Shown here piece after piece: positions 1 to 10,314 of a stretch of DNA of 64,000 bases. The stretch is from Dastarcus helophoroides. Lineage: Eukaryota > Arthropoda > Insecta > Coleoptera > Bothrideridae. The notes below the pieces were generated by a model. It saw nothing but the letters and a program-made list of their open reading frames with translations. It was not told where the DNA came from and did no database searches. How positions within the stretch are numbered: position 1 is the first letter of the stretch; each line of letters opens with the position of its first letter. Made by a program: the position numbers and the translations under genes. The stretch is from NCBI GenBank assembly GCA_028583605.1, contig CM053337.1, positions 11,102,969 to 11,166,968 on the forward strand, written 5' to 3'.

Positions 1-1620
1 CTAGAAAAAAAGTGGACATTTCGAGAAAAAAGTCGACATTTCGAGAAAAGAGTCGAAACAAAAAAAAAAACTCGATATATCAAGAAAAAAGTCGACATTG
101 CGAAAAAAAGTCCACATTTCGAAAAAAAGTCGACATTTCGAGAAAAAGGTCGAAATTTCGAGAAAGAAGTCAATATTTCGAGAAAAAAGTCGAAATTCCG
201 GGACTAAACTCAAAATGTCGAAAAAAAAGTAGAAATCTCGAGAAAAAAATCGATATTTCAAGAGAAAAGTCGATATTTTGGGAAAAAAGTCGAAATGTGG
301 AGAAAAAAGTCAAAATCTTTAGGAAAAAGTCGAAATTCCGAGATTAAACTTGAAATGTCGAGAGAAAAGTAAAAATCTCGAGAAAAAATCAAAATCTCGA
401 GAAAAAGTCGATATTTCAAGAAAAAGTAAAAATTTCGAGGGAAAAGTCAACATCTCGAGAAAAATGTCAAGATTTCGAAAAAAAAACTCGAAATTCTGAG
501 ACTAAACCCAAAATGTTGAGAAAAAAACCGAAATCTCGAGAAAAAAGTCGATATTTCAAGAAAAAAGTCGACATTTCGAGAAAAAATCGAAATTTCGAGA
601 AAAAAGTCGAAATTCCGAGATTACACTCGAAATGTCGAGAAAAAGTCAAAATCTCTATAAAAAAATCAAAATTATGACAAAAAAGTCTACATTTCGAGAA
701 AAAAATCGAGAGAAAAGTCGAAATATCTATAAAAAAGTCGAAATTTCGAGAAAAGAGTCAAAATTCCGAGATTAAATTCGAAATGTCGAGAAAAACGACG
801 ACATTTCAAGAAAAAAGTCGAAATTCCGAGAAAAAACTCGATATTTCAAGAAAAAAGTCGATATTTCGAGAAAAAGTTCGAAATTTCGAGAAAGAAGTCA
901 ATATTTTAAGAAAAAAATCGAAATTCCGACATTAAACTCGAAATGTCGAAATATTGAGAAAATAGTCGAAATTTCAAGAAAAAAGTCGATATTTTGAGAA
1001 AAAAAGTCGAAATGTGGAGAAAAAAGTCAACATTTTTAGGAAAAATCCGAAATTTCGAGATTAAACTCGAAATGTCGCGAGAAAAGTCAAAATCTGAGAA
1101 AAAGTCGATATTTCAAGAAAAAAGTCGACATTTCGAGAAAAAGTCCAATTTTCGAGAAAAAGTCGAAATTTCGAGGGAAAAGTCGAAATCTCGATAAAAA
1201 AGTCAAAATTTCGAAAAACAAACTCGAAATTCTGAGACTAAACCCAAAATGTTGAGAAAAAAAGCCGAAATCTCGAGAAAAAAGTCGATATTTCAAGAAT
1301 AAAGTCGACATTTCCAGAAAACATTGAAATTTCGAGGAAAAAGTCGAAATTTAGAGATTAAACTCCAAAGTCGGGAAAAAAGTCGAAAACTCGAGAGAAA
1401 GGTCAAAACTTTGAAAAAAAAGTCGAAATTCCGAGATTAAACTCGAAATGTCGAGAAAAAGGTTGAAAACTGAAGAAAAAGGTCGATATTTCGAGAAAAA
1501 AGTCGATTATTCAAAAAAAAGCCGATATTTCGAGAAAAAAGTCCATATTTCGAGAAAAAAGTCGAAATTTCGAAGAAAAAGTCAAAATGTCGAGAGAAAA
1601 GTCGAAATTTCTAAAAAAAA
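1..1620. repeat. AT-rich minisatellite array, A-rich strand on top
   Basis: Tandem, degenerate units of about 20 bp built on an A-tract followed by GTCGAAATTTCGAG. A variant unit containing GAGATTAAACTCGAAATG recurs roughly every 100-170 bp (near 333, 609, 759, 920, 1048 and 1424), so there is a longer period on top of the short one. Another variant, CTGAGACTAAACCCAAAATG, occurs near 494 and 1231 with similar flanks, which points to a duplication of about 735 bp. The open frames in this block are by-products of the repeat and have no protein character. Confidence 0.93.
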
Positions 1621-1684
1621 AAGTTATAATCGTAGTAGTAATACGTAGTTTATTAAAATATTACGATTTGTCCTATTGATATAG

Positions 1685-1938
1685 ATGGAATCGGCTGGAA
1701 AATAGTGGAATGCATAGCTCATGATGGTTTGGGAGACTCCTCTCAGAAGTTACTAGACGACGAAGGATGCCCAGTGGACGAGCTAATACTCCCAGTGCCA
1801 AAATTTGGCCCAATTGTTCCCATAGCCTTGATGAAACATCAAGAGGCCACAGCTCGTTTTCCAGCTTTCAAATTTCCAGATAGAGAGAGACTTCACTTCT
1901 CCTGTGGATTGGAACTCTGCAGGGGACAATGCCATGAG
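1685..1938 (+). CDS. ZP-domain protein, internal exon (C-terminal half of ZP domain)
   Basis: This exon encodes part of a zona pellucida (ZP) domain. ZP proteins are secreted or membrane-anchored and polymerise into apical extracellular matrix; in insects they attach epidermis to cuticle. The frame reads GIGWKIVECIAHDGLG, then DDEGCPVDE, then FPAFKFPDRERLHFSC and LCRGQC. The GCPVD motif, the FxAFKFPD block and the closing C-x-LCRGxC cysteines are hallmarks of insect ZP-C modules. The acceptor is the AG at 1683-1684 (two bases of a split codon follow). The donor is GT at 1939 (GAG|GTAAAC), phase 0. It splices in frame to the exon at 2894. Upstream exons (ZP-N, signal peptide) are outside the window. 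The frame is open throughout. I cannot assign the paralogue (dusky-like, miniature, piopio and so on) from this fragment. Confidence 0.86.
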
Positions 1939-2204
1939 GTAAACGAACATTTTTTGCCCCCTAGGTCTCATTAATAGGTAAACTGAGAAACGGAACATGG
2001 TTTCGTCTTTCTTAAATGGCGAATTCTTTGTAAAAATTTTTTTTATTTTAATCTACATATTGCGAACAACTTTTTGCAAAGAATCTTTGAAACGTTGACT
2101 CATTCTTATAATTGACTTTGGTCACCTTTGATCAACGATTTGGATCTAAAAATTGAACTTTTAAGGAAGACATTAGAAATTTTGGATTTAAACTAACACT
2201 TCTT

Positions 2205-2570
2205 TAGGCGCGTTGAACGATTCTGGATAGGAAGTAAATTTGTGGTTTCACGTGACCATCACGTGTGACCATCACGTGTGACCATCACGTGTGACCATCA
2301 CGTGTGACCATCACATGTGATCATCACACGTGACATCACGCGTGACCTACACGCGTTACCAACATGCCTTATTGTTAAAAGTATATTCTACTGTTAACAT
2401 TAGAGCTTATTTCATTGTCAATAAATATTAGTTTGTTTTCACACGATGCAAGCATCCACCAACCACAAATATAAAAAGCTAATTAGTTTGTCAAATATTT
2501 CCAATATTCTAACTTGTTTACTAGTGTAATTCACTTCTATCGGCAGTCTCAAAGCAGTCTCAAAGGCTGC
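2205..2570 (+). mobile_element. Repeat family X, copy 1 (in ZP gene intron)
   Basis: The left part (AGGCGCGTT, TTTTGGATAGG-like, GTGGTTTC) and right part (TGTTAACATTAGA, TCAATAAATATTAG, CACACGATGCAA, TTTCCAATATTCT, TTTACTAGT, CGGCAGTCTC) are shared in the same order with the copy at 48498-50970. The left part is shared, inverted, with 3418-3577. Between the two conserved parts this copy holds a 13-bp tandem repeat. No coding capacity. Class unknown: no clear terminal inverted repeat or target duplication was seen. Confidence 0.72.
2249..2340 (+). repeat. 13-bp tandem repeat CACGTGTGACCAT
   Basis: About seven head-to-tail copies of CACGTGTGACCAT, the last ones degenerate (CACATGTGATCAT). Each unit holds an E-box CACGTG, but this looks like the expanded centre of the surrounding mobile repeat and not a regulatory site. 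Confidence 0.9.
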
Positions 2571-2893
2571 TTATTTCTTTTTAAATTTGAGTTTTCCTCA
2601 AAAATTGGAATCTTCCAACATAAATTGACATGGTTCTGACAATTTCAACTAGAAGGAAAAAATTGGAAATGTCAAGTTAAAATTTCGATCTTTTTTTAAC
2701 ACTTCACGAAATTTTAAGCCAAAAATCATAAATGTTAAATTAGAAAAGAAGCATTTAAATTATAAAAGGAAATTGTCCAAATGTAACATAAATCTGCCAG
2801 TATGTATATGTAGGGCGGACGAAACGGTTAACAATCACGAGAATGGAAGAGCATATTTTCAAAATAATGTATACTTTATTTCTATAATTTCAG

Positions 2894-3053
2894 GCTGATT
2901 GTAATAAGACAGGGGGAGACAATAGACTAGGAAGGACGCTCAATAAGGGGGAAGAAGGTGAAATATTGGATCGATTGAAAGTTTTTAACAGCGTGGAAGT
3001 TGTCGCTCCTTCCATTGATAATTTGAGGAGCGTTGAAAGAAAAGAAATCGATG
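2894..3053 (+). CDS. ZP-domain protein, next exon after the ZP domain
   Basis: The acceptor is TATAATTTCAG|GCTGAT. The reading frame continues from the exon ending at 1938 without a phase shift (CRGQCHE joined to ADCNKTGGD). It contains the last domain cysteine (ADC), a charged linker and the segment RLKVFNSVEVVAPSID, which resembles the post-ZP region of insect ZP proteins. The donor at 3054 (GATG|GTAAGT) is strong and ends the exon in phase 1. If that donor is not used, the frame stays open to 3253 and adds a hydrophobic stretch (IWSFSTLTVFFVCTLF) that could act as a membrane anchor, so an alternative 3' end is possible. Later exons were not found. The exon lies between two inverted copies of repeat family X. 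Confidence 0.75.
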
Positions 3054-3417
3054 GTAAGTCAGTAGGGAAAACTGTGATGGAAAATTCTTCTGTATATAGT
3101 ACAAATCTTTGTAAATCACTTGTATATTTGTATATAAATATATGGTCCTTCAGCACCCTAACTGTTTTCTTTGTTTGCACTCTCTTTTCATCCTCTTCTA
3201 TTTTTGTAGCATTTACGTTGTACTCTCGAAAGCTTGAGGTGTCAACAAGTTGAACGCAAAACTGGTTATGACTGCTGCAAATTTAAAAACTAAGCAATTC
3301 GACCTAAAATCGAATGAAAATAAAAATGCTTAAATTACTTAAATATGATTTTTGAAGCAACATTGAAATTTTGGTAACAACATTCCAGAAAAAATATTGA
3401 AATTTTGAGAATCTAAT

Positions 3418-3577
3418 GTTTATTGATAATAAAATATTCTTTATATGCTCTAATGTTAACATTAGAATATACTTTTAATAGGAAATGTTGGTAACGCGTG
3501 ATGGCGTGTTGGTGACGCGCAGTGGTCACGCGAAACCACAACTTTACCCTCGATCCAAAATAGCCCAACGCCCATAA
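3418..3577 (-). mobile_element. Repeat family X, copy 2 (inverted, partial)
   Basis: On the minus strand this reads the same left block as copy 1: GGGCGTTGGGCTATTTTGG, GTGGTTTCGCGTGACC, GCGTTACCAACAT, AAAAGTATATTCTA, TGTTAACATTAGAGC. It then fades at a TCAATAAACATT-like position. Together with copy 1 it makes a widely spaced inverted repeat around the second ZP exon. Confidence 0.7.
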
Positions 3578-3589
3578 AAGATTATCACT

Positions 3590-4145
3590 TCAAAAATTTG
3601 TTTAAATAAAAGTGGCTTGGCATCCAAAGAGCAAACAAAATTCTAATGCATGATATTGAATTTTTAGGAAAAAAAGGCCAAATCTGGAAAAAATCACAAT
3701 TTCTACTAAAAAATTATGCCGGAAAAGTAACTTTATTCTGCCTGCTTTAATATTATCATACAGACATGATTTACTATGAAAATTTTGAAGAAAATATTTC
3801 AAAAAAATATGGTTGATTTCGAAAAAAAATCTTTGATCAAAAATCGAAATTTAGGGAAAAATTCTAAATTTTCGAAATTCTTAGAAAGACTTTTTAAAGA
3901 AAAGCCATCGAAAAATGAAATCGAAATTTGGGACAAAATTCGAAATTTCTGTAGGACTTTTGCAGTAAAGTTTAAATTTGAAATAAAATTTCAAACCTAT
4001 AAAAAAATTTAAAAAATCGATAAAGCAAAATCTCAAAAAAGGCACAATAAAATTAATTAAATAAAAATTTTAAAAAAGTCGAATTTTGTAGGAAATTTTC
4101 GAATCTTTTCGAAAAAAAGGTCCTCTGTTTATAATAATAAAATTT
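3590..4145. other. AT-rich sequence, no gene seen
   Basis: Degenerate A-rich sequence with scattered TCGAAATTT-like motifs. No coding signal, RNA gene or mobile-element end was recognised. Confidence 0.6.
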
Positions 4146-5400
4146 TCCTAGAGTTGGCAATGAAATTTGTAGAGTGGGCATTGCACACCTTTGCCCCCTT
4201 GCCTATACTTCCCCCCCCCCTACACACCCTTGCCTTCTGCCCACCTTTGCCCCCCTCCCCCTACTCCTAATCCATCTTTGCCGCTCTTGTCTACCCTTGC
4301 CCCCCTGCTCCTGTTTACCCTTGCCTACCTCCCCATCCTTGCCTCCTTGCCGCCCTGTCCACCCTTGCCACCTATCCCCTGTCTACACTTACCCCCCTGC
4401 CCCTGTCCACCTTTGCTCACTATCCCCTGCCTAATCTTGCCCCCTACCCCCTGCCTACCCTTGCCCCCTGACGCTTTTGCTTCCTTGCCTCCTTGAACAT
4501 TCTTGCCCCCCTTGAACCTTGAATTTTTTAAATCTCGACATTTCTTCAAAATTTTGACAAATTTTTAAATTTCATTTTTTTTGTAATTTTATCTTTATTA
4601 AAAGATTCAAAACCTTTATTTTTTAAGTCTCCAATGTTTATTGAAAATTTTGCGTACCTTTGACCCCTTTGTCCACTCTTGCTCCCCTTTGCCCACCCTT
4701 GCCCCCTTGAGAATTCGACCTTGAATTTTTTAAACTCGACCTTTCTTCAAAATGTTGACAAATTTTTTTATTTCATTTTTTTTGCAATTTTAACTTATTT
4801 AATAGTTTCAAAAACTTTATATTTTAAGTCTCCAATGTTTATTGAAAATTTTGCGTACCTTTGGCCCCCTTGTCCACTCTTGCCCCCCTTTGCCCACCCT
4901 TGCCCCCTTGAGAATTGGACCTTGAATTTTTCAAATTCGATATTTCTTAAAAATGTTGACGATTTTTGAAATTTCAAATTTTTTTTCAAAATTTCAACTT
5001 TGCCTTCCTTTGCCCACCCTTGCCTCCCTTGAGAATTCGACCTTGAATTTTTTAAACTCGATATTTCTTCAAAATTTTAACAATTTTTAAAATTTCAAAT
5101 TTTTTTCAAAATTTCAACTGTTTAAAAGATTTAAAAACTATTTTTTTACAACCCTCGAATTTTTTGAAAATGTTGTCATTTTATCAAAATTCTTGAATTT
5201 TTTCAAAGGGTCGACTTTTTATAAAATCTTAACATAATTTTCCAGAACTTTGTATATATAAAATTTTTCTAGGGTGGGCTATGAGCTCTGTAAAATGGGC
5301 ATTGTACCCCCTTTGCCCCCTCTTCCCCCTGGCCCACAATTGTCCCCCTTGCGCCCTCCTCCTTGACCTCCCTTGTCAGCCATGTCCCCTGCCCACCCAT
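4145..5400. repeat. C-rich (CCCTTGCCCCC) block with ~200-bp tandem units
   Basis: From 4185 to 4515 the top strand is a degenerate CCCACCCTTGCCCCCTG minisatellite. It runs into units of about 200 bp that each pair a C-rich head with an AT-rich body starting CTTGAATTTTT; bodies start near 4515, 4722, 4921 and 5042, the last unit being shorter. The lead-in around 4145-4195 (a GTAGAGTGGGCATTG-like string followed by C-rich sequence) returns in diverged form at 5263-5325. Proline- and leucine-rich frames here are artefacts. Confidence 0.85.
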
Positions 5401-7985
5401 GCCTCCCTTACGAATGGAGAAAAAAAAGCTCAAATTTTGAGAAAAAAGCAAAATTTTCCATAAAAAATTTTAAAATTTCTATAAATGGATTTTGTAGAAA
5501 AATGCAAATTTCTTGAAAAATGAAGATTCGAAGAAAATGTAAGAAATCTTTTAATGTTTAGAGAGAACTCGAAATTTCGAAAAAAAACCTCTTGCGTAAC
5601 AATTATTTTAAAATTTTCGTAAAAGACTTCTCAGGAAAAAAACCAAAATTGTATGAAAAGTCTAATATTCGAGAAAAAAATCGAAAATTTCTATAAATTG
5701 AAAATTTACTTTTTTTAAATTTCAATTTGTTAAAATTTCTGTGACTTTTAAAAATTCTATTTTTCTGAAGAAAATTATTTTGAAAGTTTCGATAGTTTTT
5801 GAAAATTTCGGCTATTTTTAAAAATTTCGGCTATTTTTGAAAATTATGACATTTTTTAAAAATTTCTAAATTTAAAAATTTCCACTTTTTTCCAAAACGT
5901 CCAGTTTTTTCAAAATTTCTTTCATCAAAATTTCGACCATTTCTCAAGATTTTTGCTTTATTTTGACAATTTTCACACTTTTTGTGTAAATTTAACGTTT
6001 CTAAAAAATTTTGATTACAAATTTCACTTTTTTTCAAACATCTTTACCTTTTTTAAATGTCCACCATTTTTCAAAGATTATTATTATTTGTACATTTTAG
6101 CTTTTGAAAATTCTGATTTTTCAAAGTATCCATTTTTTAAAATTTGACCTCATTTTCAAAATTAAATTTTTTTTAGAAGTTTTAACCTTTCTAAAAATTC
6201 ATAACTTTTCGAATTTGCCTTTTTTCCCATAATTTTGACTTCAAACTAGATATTTCGCACTTTTCTGAATATTCTACAGATTTAACTCGAATTGTTCGAT
6301 TCAATTTTTTTTTATTGCGAGCTCCAGTTATTGAAGCCTTTTTTCTAAATTTTGGCTTTAAATTTAAAATTACGACTTTTTTTTAGAGATTTTTACTTGT
6401 TTTTCTACCTAAAATTCGCGTGTATTTTTGAAAAATTTTGATTTTCTCGCGAATTGTAGAATCTCGATTTGAACTCCAAATGTTTATATTTTTTCTAAGT
6501 TTTAAATTCAAAAATTCTTAAGTATCTATTCTTTTTATAAATTTGATTTTTTCTACTTAATTACTATTCAAAAAAAAGTTCGAAAAAATGTGAAATATCT
6601 CAAAAAAATTTGATATGTCAAGATGTATTTATTTCAATATTTTTCAAAAAGTTCAGAAATTTAAAACTTGCAATTCAAAACACAGTTTTTTAAAAAGATC
6701 GAAATTTTGAAAAAAGTCGAAATTTTGAAGTCCGAGTTCTGAAAAACTCAAAACGTCGAAAAACAGTAAAAGGTGAAACTACGAAAAAAAAGTGAAAATT
6801 CTGAAACGAGATCAATAACTTCAAAAAAAGTCGAAATTTTTAATAAAACGCCAACTTTTTAAGAAAATCGAAATTTTTAAAAAATGTGGAATTTTTTAAA
6901 TAAATTTCATACATAAACCTCAAGGAAACGATGAAACTGTGTAGAAAAATACAAAATTTCTAAAAAAGTAGTTTCGGAGTAGTTTTTTTTCAGATAGATT
7001 CAGAAATTTTGAGAAACACGTCAAAAATGCCTTATAGAATATTGTTTAAAAATTAAATTTTCGGGAAAAGTATTTCAGAAATTAAAATTATTTATTTTCT
7101 TAGGTAGATAAAACTCCGCAAAAAAGTCGAAATTTGGACAAGGCCGAAGTTGGAGCAAAAAAATTAAAATATTTATAAAAGTTGCTACATTGTTTTTTGT
7201 AGATTTCAAGAGAAAAAGAAAAATGTTATGAAAACTCAAATATTCGAGAAAAAAAGTCGAGAATTTTTATAAAAGTTTTTTGTTCATCAAAAGGCGAGAT
7301 TGTTTCGAAAAATACAAAGTTTCTACAAAAAAGTTTTAAAACTAAACTAAATTTTGGAGATGGATAGAAACAGAGAAACAGGTCGAAAATTCCTTAACAT
7401 ATATTATTTTAAACATTTTGGGAAAAGTATTTTTCAGAAATAGAAATTATTTGTTTTTTTAGATAGAAACTCCGCAAAAAAAGTCGAAATGTTCCGAACA
7501 AGGCCCTAGATTGAGTAAAAAAATTAAAATATCTATAAAAATTGTTATATTTTTTTGTAGATTTCAAGAGAAAAAAGAGAAATTTCATTCGAGAAAAAAA
7601 AGTCGAAAAGTTTTTTATTCGTAGCGAAGGCGAAATTGGGTGGAAAAATACAACGTTTCTAAAAGAAAATTTTAGCATTAGGCCAAATTTTTGAGAGAAC
7701 CCGAAATTTCGTGAAATCAGTAGAAAGTTCCTTAAAAAAGTCGAAAAAATTGAAAAAAAATCAAAAAGGTTGAAAAAGTCGAAAAAAAGTCAAAAAAGTC
7801 GAAGGGTCAAGAAAAAGTCGAAATTTTCAAAATGCGATCATAGCTTTGATAAAACATTAAAATCTTTTAAAAAGAATTTTTTGTTTCTGAAAGTTTCGAT
7901 TTTCTTCTCGCAGTTTTCACTTGAAAAAATTTTTTATAATTTCAGATTTTTTTCCAGAAATTTCGAGTTTCAAAATTGTTACTCC
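5400..7985. repeat. Degenerate AT-rich array; includes ~355-bp duplication
   Basis: Low-complexity AT sequence with TCGAAATTT motifs; mostly T-rich on + before about 6.45 kb and A-rich after 6.55 kb. A clear tandem duplication of about 355 bp spans 7000-7700: the string ACTCCGCAAAAAAGTCGAAAT and a following TTTTTGTAGATTTCAAGAG appear near 7110/7195 and again near 7468/7553. No gene seen. Confidence 0.75.
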
Positions 7986-8460
7986 TTAGACTGCGTGGTT
8001 TATTTTATATTTTCTTGTACAAAGTTGTACATTGCTAATTACGAAACAAAAAATAATGGACTTCAGAACGCAATGACTCCAGTATAACGTAAATCGTGAC
8101 GTAAAACGACGAGAACGAGCACCGATATCTTTTTCCGAGGCGCACAATGTTGTAATAAATTGAATCGATGCTAAAACTGACATTTATTATCAGTGGGAGA
8201 AGATTCACAGCATCGCTGCAGATGAATTAATGGTCAATTTAAAGAGCAATACGATCCGAGTTAATGACGTTGGGTTTCTATCATCGCAAAGTCATTAGCA
8301 GGAATGATATCTAATTGCTACCCGCACCTGCGAGCGCCGCGTTTCAGACAGCGGAGGCGGAATAAAAAAAAATGGTTCACCAGAATGGTAGAGCGTGGGC
8401 AGCCTTTCCCAAACTTTTTTTATCACGACCATTCTTCGTCCCCCACTAACTTATGAATTA
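7985..8460. other. Island of ordinary-complexity sequence, no gene recognised
   Basis: Mixed-composition sequence with CpGs, unlike the flanking arrays. No frame here looks like protein. It could be conserved non-coding sequence of a neighbouring gene; nothing in the sequence proves it. Confidence 0.5.
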
Positions 8461-8464
8461 TCAC

Positions 8465-9060
8465 CTTTCGAAAAAAGTCGAATTTTTCATTAGGAAAAAT
8501 CCAAAAAGTTTTTAAAAGCTAAAATAAAAGACAAAATTTCAAGACAAAGAAAAAAAAATAACTCGAATTTTTCAAAAATAAAGTGACAACTTCGAGTCAA
8601 ATCAACATTTTGATCGAAATTTACAAAATATTTAAAATATTCTAAAAAAGGCGAAATTCTGAAAAAGATAGAATAAAATAAGTCAAAAAATTGCGAAAAA
8701 AAATCGAAATTTTGAAGTATAGAAATCCCCAAAATAAGTGAAATTTTGAACCAACATTTTGAAAAAAATGGAAATTTTGGAAAAGTGCAAATTTAGAAAA
8801 ATAAATGAAATGTTTATATGCTGAAGCTTGAAAAAAGACCAGAAATAGTGAAACTTTTCTAAAAAGTCGTTTTTTTTAAAATTAGAAATTTTCAAAAAGT
8901 AAAATTCTTCAAAAACGTTAGATTTTTTAAAGTCAACATTTTTAAGAAAGTCGAGGTTTTCAGTCAATCAGAATTTAAAAAAGTTACGATTTTGAAAAAC
9001 GGTTGAGATTTGCAGCTGAGAAAAAATCTAAATTTATTAACAAAAATTTTGAAAAGCCAA
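8465..9060. repeat. AT-rich array, A-rich on +
   Basis: Degenerate GTCGAAATTT-type low-complexity sequence. Nothing else seen. Confidence 0.75.
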
Positions 9061-9064
9061 TTTT

Positions 9065-10310
9065 ATTAAAAAAATGTCTTGCTTCACATTTATAGGGTTA
9101 CAAAAGAACTAGAAATGATATCTCTTGATTTTGTTGAAACGCTTTATTTAGACACAAAAACCAGAACGTAATACAGTAAATAATAAGAAGGTAATACAGG
9201 AATCAATTCCTGAATTTCGTACTGAATACTGAATGATCACAATCGAGGAGCGCGTTTAATTATATCCCATACCTGCATCGGGACGTTGCTATCTCAGGAA
9301 AATATCTAGCAAGTCCTAGATACGATGTGGTTAAGAGATATACATCTGCACATGAGTCACTTCACGATAACAACTATCTGACACGTTCCATAAAGGGGTG
9401 CAATACTTCGCTCTGTCTAACTCTAACTCGTCATATGGTAAACAAACCAAATGGTAGAAACCGAATGGTAGAAACCGAATTAGGTGGTAAACGCGTTGCA
9501 TTAAGTGATGAAACCTCGTACTTGATCTGCAACAAAAAAAGTATTTTTTTTTTAATTTCTCGACATAATCAGTCACCGAAGTTATCCAATTACATCAACT
9601 GAATTTTTAACGACTGTACGCGGTATATCGTTAGTGGGTTAACACGAGGTGGTCTTGAGACAAGATAGAAGCCACTGAAGCGAGAAATTGGGTGGTTTGC
9701 GGGGTGGCACAATCGTAATATGTTAGTGGCACTCTTATTAAGATAGGACTACTTTACGATAAGCTCGTATATCCATATCCATACAGTGTAACGTAGAATA
9801 CATGATTAATGACTCTGTAACACTCGGCTACCGCATATTTTTATTAACCTCGTAAAATTGCGGCGTGCAATGTGACAGTAAAATTAACTAGAAAAAGCTT
9901 CTTGCAATGTTTACTGAATACAAATTGAATAAGCAACCTAATAGATGAATATGAAGGAAATAAATAGGACCTAAATGGATTGGAAAAAGATTTGGAAGCA
10001 AAATTAGAAATAAATTAATTTCAGAAATATGAATGTAAGCAGGATTTGTTCAAGGTTAGGCAACAATTATTTTGAAAAATAGATGGACTGAGTCATATAT
10101 TTCGCAGTTTCGTAGGAAATTTTAGAATTTCGAGAGGAAACAAAATTTGAAAAAAAATTTCAACCGTCTTCTCGAAATATGGCCTTTTCGAGAAAACCGT
10201 CGAAATTAGAAGTAATAAGAAGCGAACATATTAAGGACAGTATAGATTAGTTCAGTTTGTTTAACGCCCACTTTTGTACACTTTTGGCAATTAAATGTTC
10301 ATACCGCTTA
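9065..10310. other. Island of ordinary-complexity sequence, no gene recognised
   Basis: About 1.2 kb of mixed-composition sequence. The frames at 9327-9602 and 9331-9576 overlap on opposite strands, lack domains I know and are probably chance. A short direct repeat (AATGGTAGAAACCGAAT-like) sits at 9450-9480. No RNA gene seen. Confidence 0.5.
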
Positions 10311-10314
10311 AAGA

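Noticed and set aside
1..1650. Lysine- or phenylalanine-rich frames of 60-111 codons
   Set aside because: By-products of the GTCGAAATTTCGAG array.
4174..4549. Proline/leucine-rich and glycine-rich frames
   Set aside because: Low-complexity CCCTTGCCCCC minisatellite read in several frames on both strands.
8395..8460. GCCTTTCCCAAACTTTTTTT string considered as a MITE end
   Set aside because: Only one short string is present; no second terminus and no similarity to the interior of MITE family Z.
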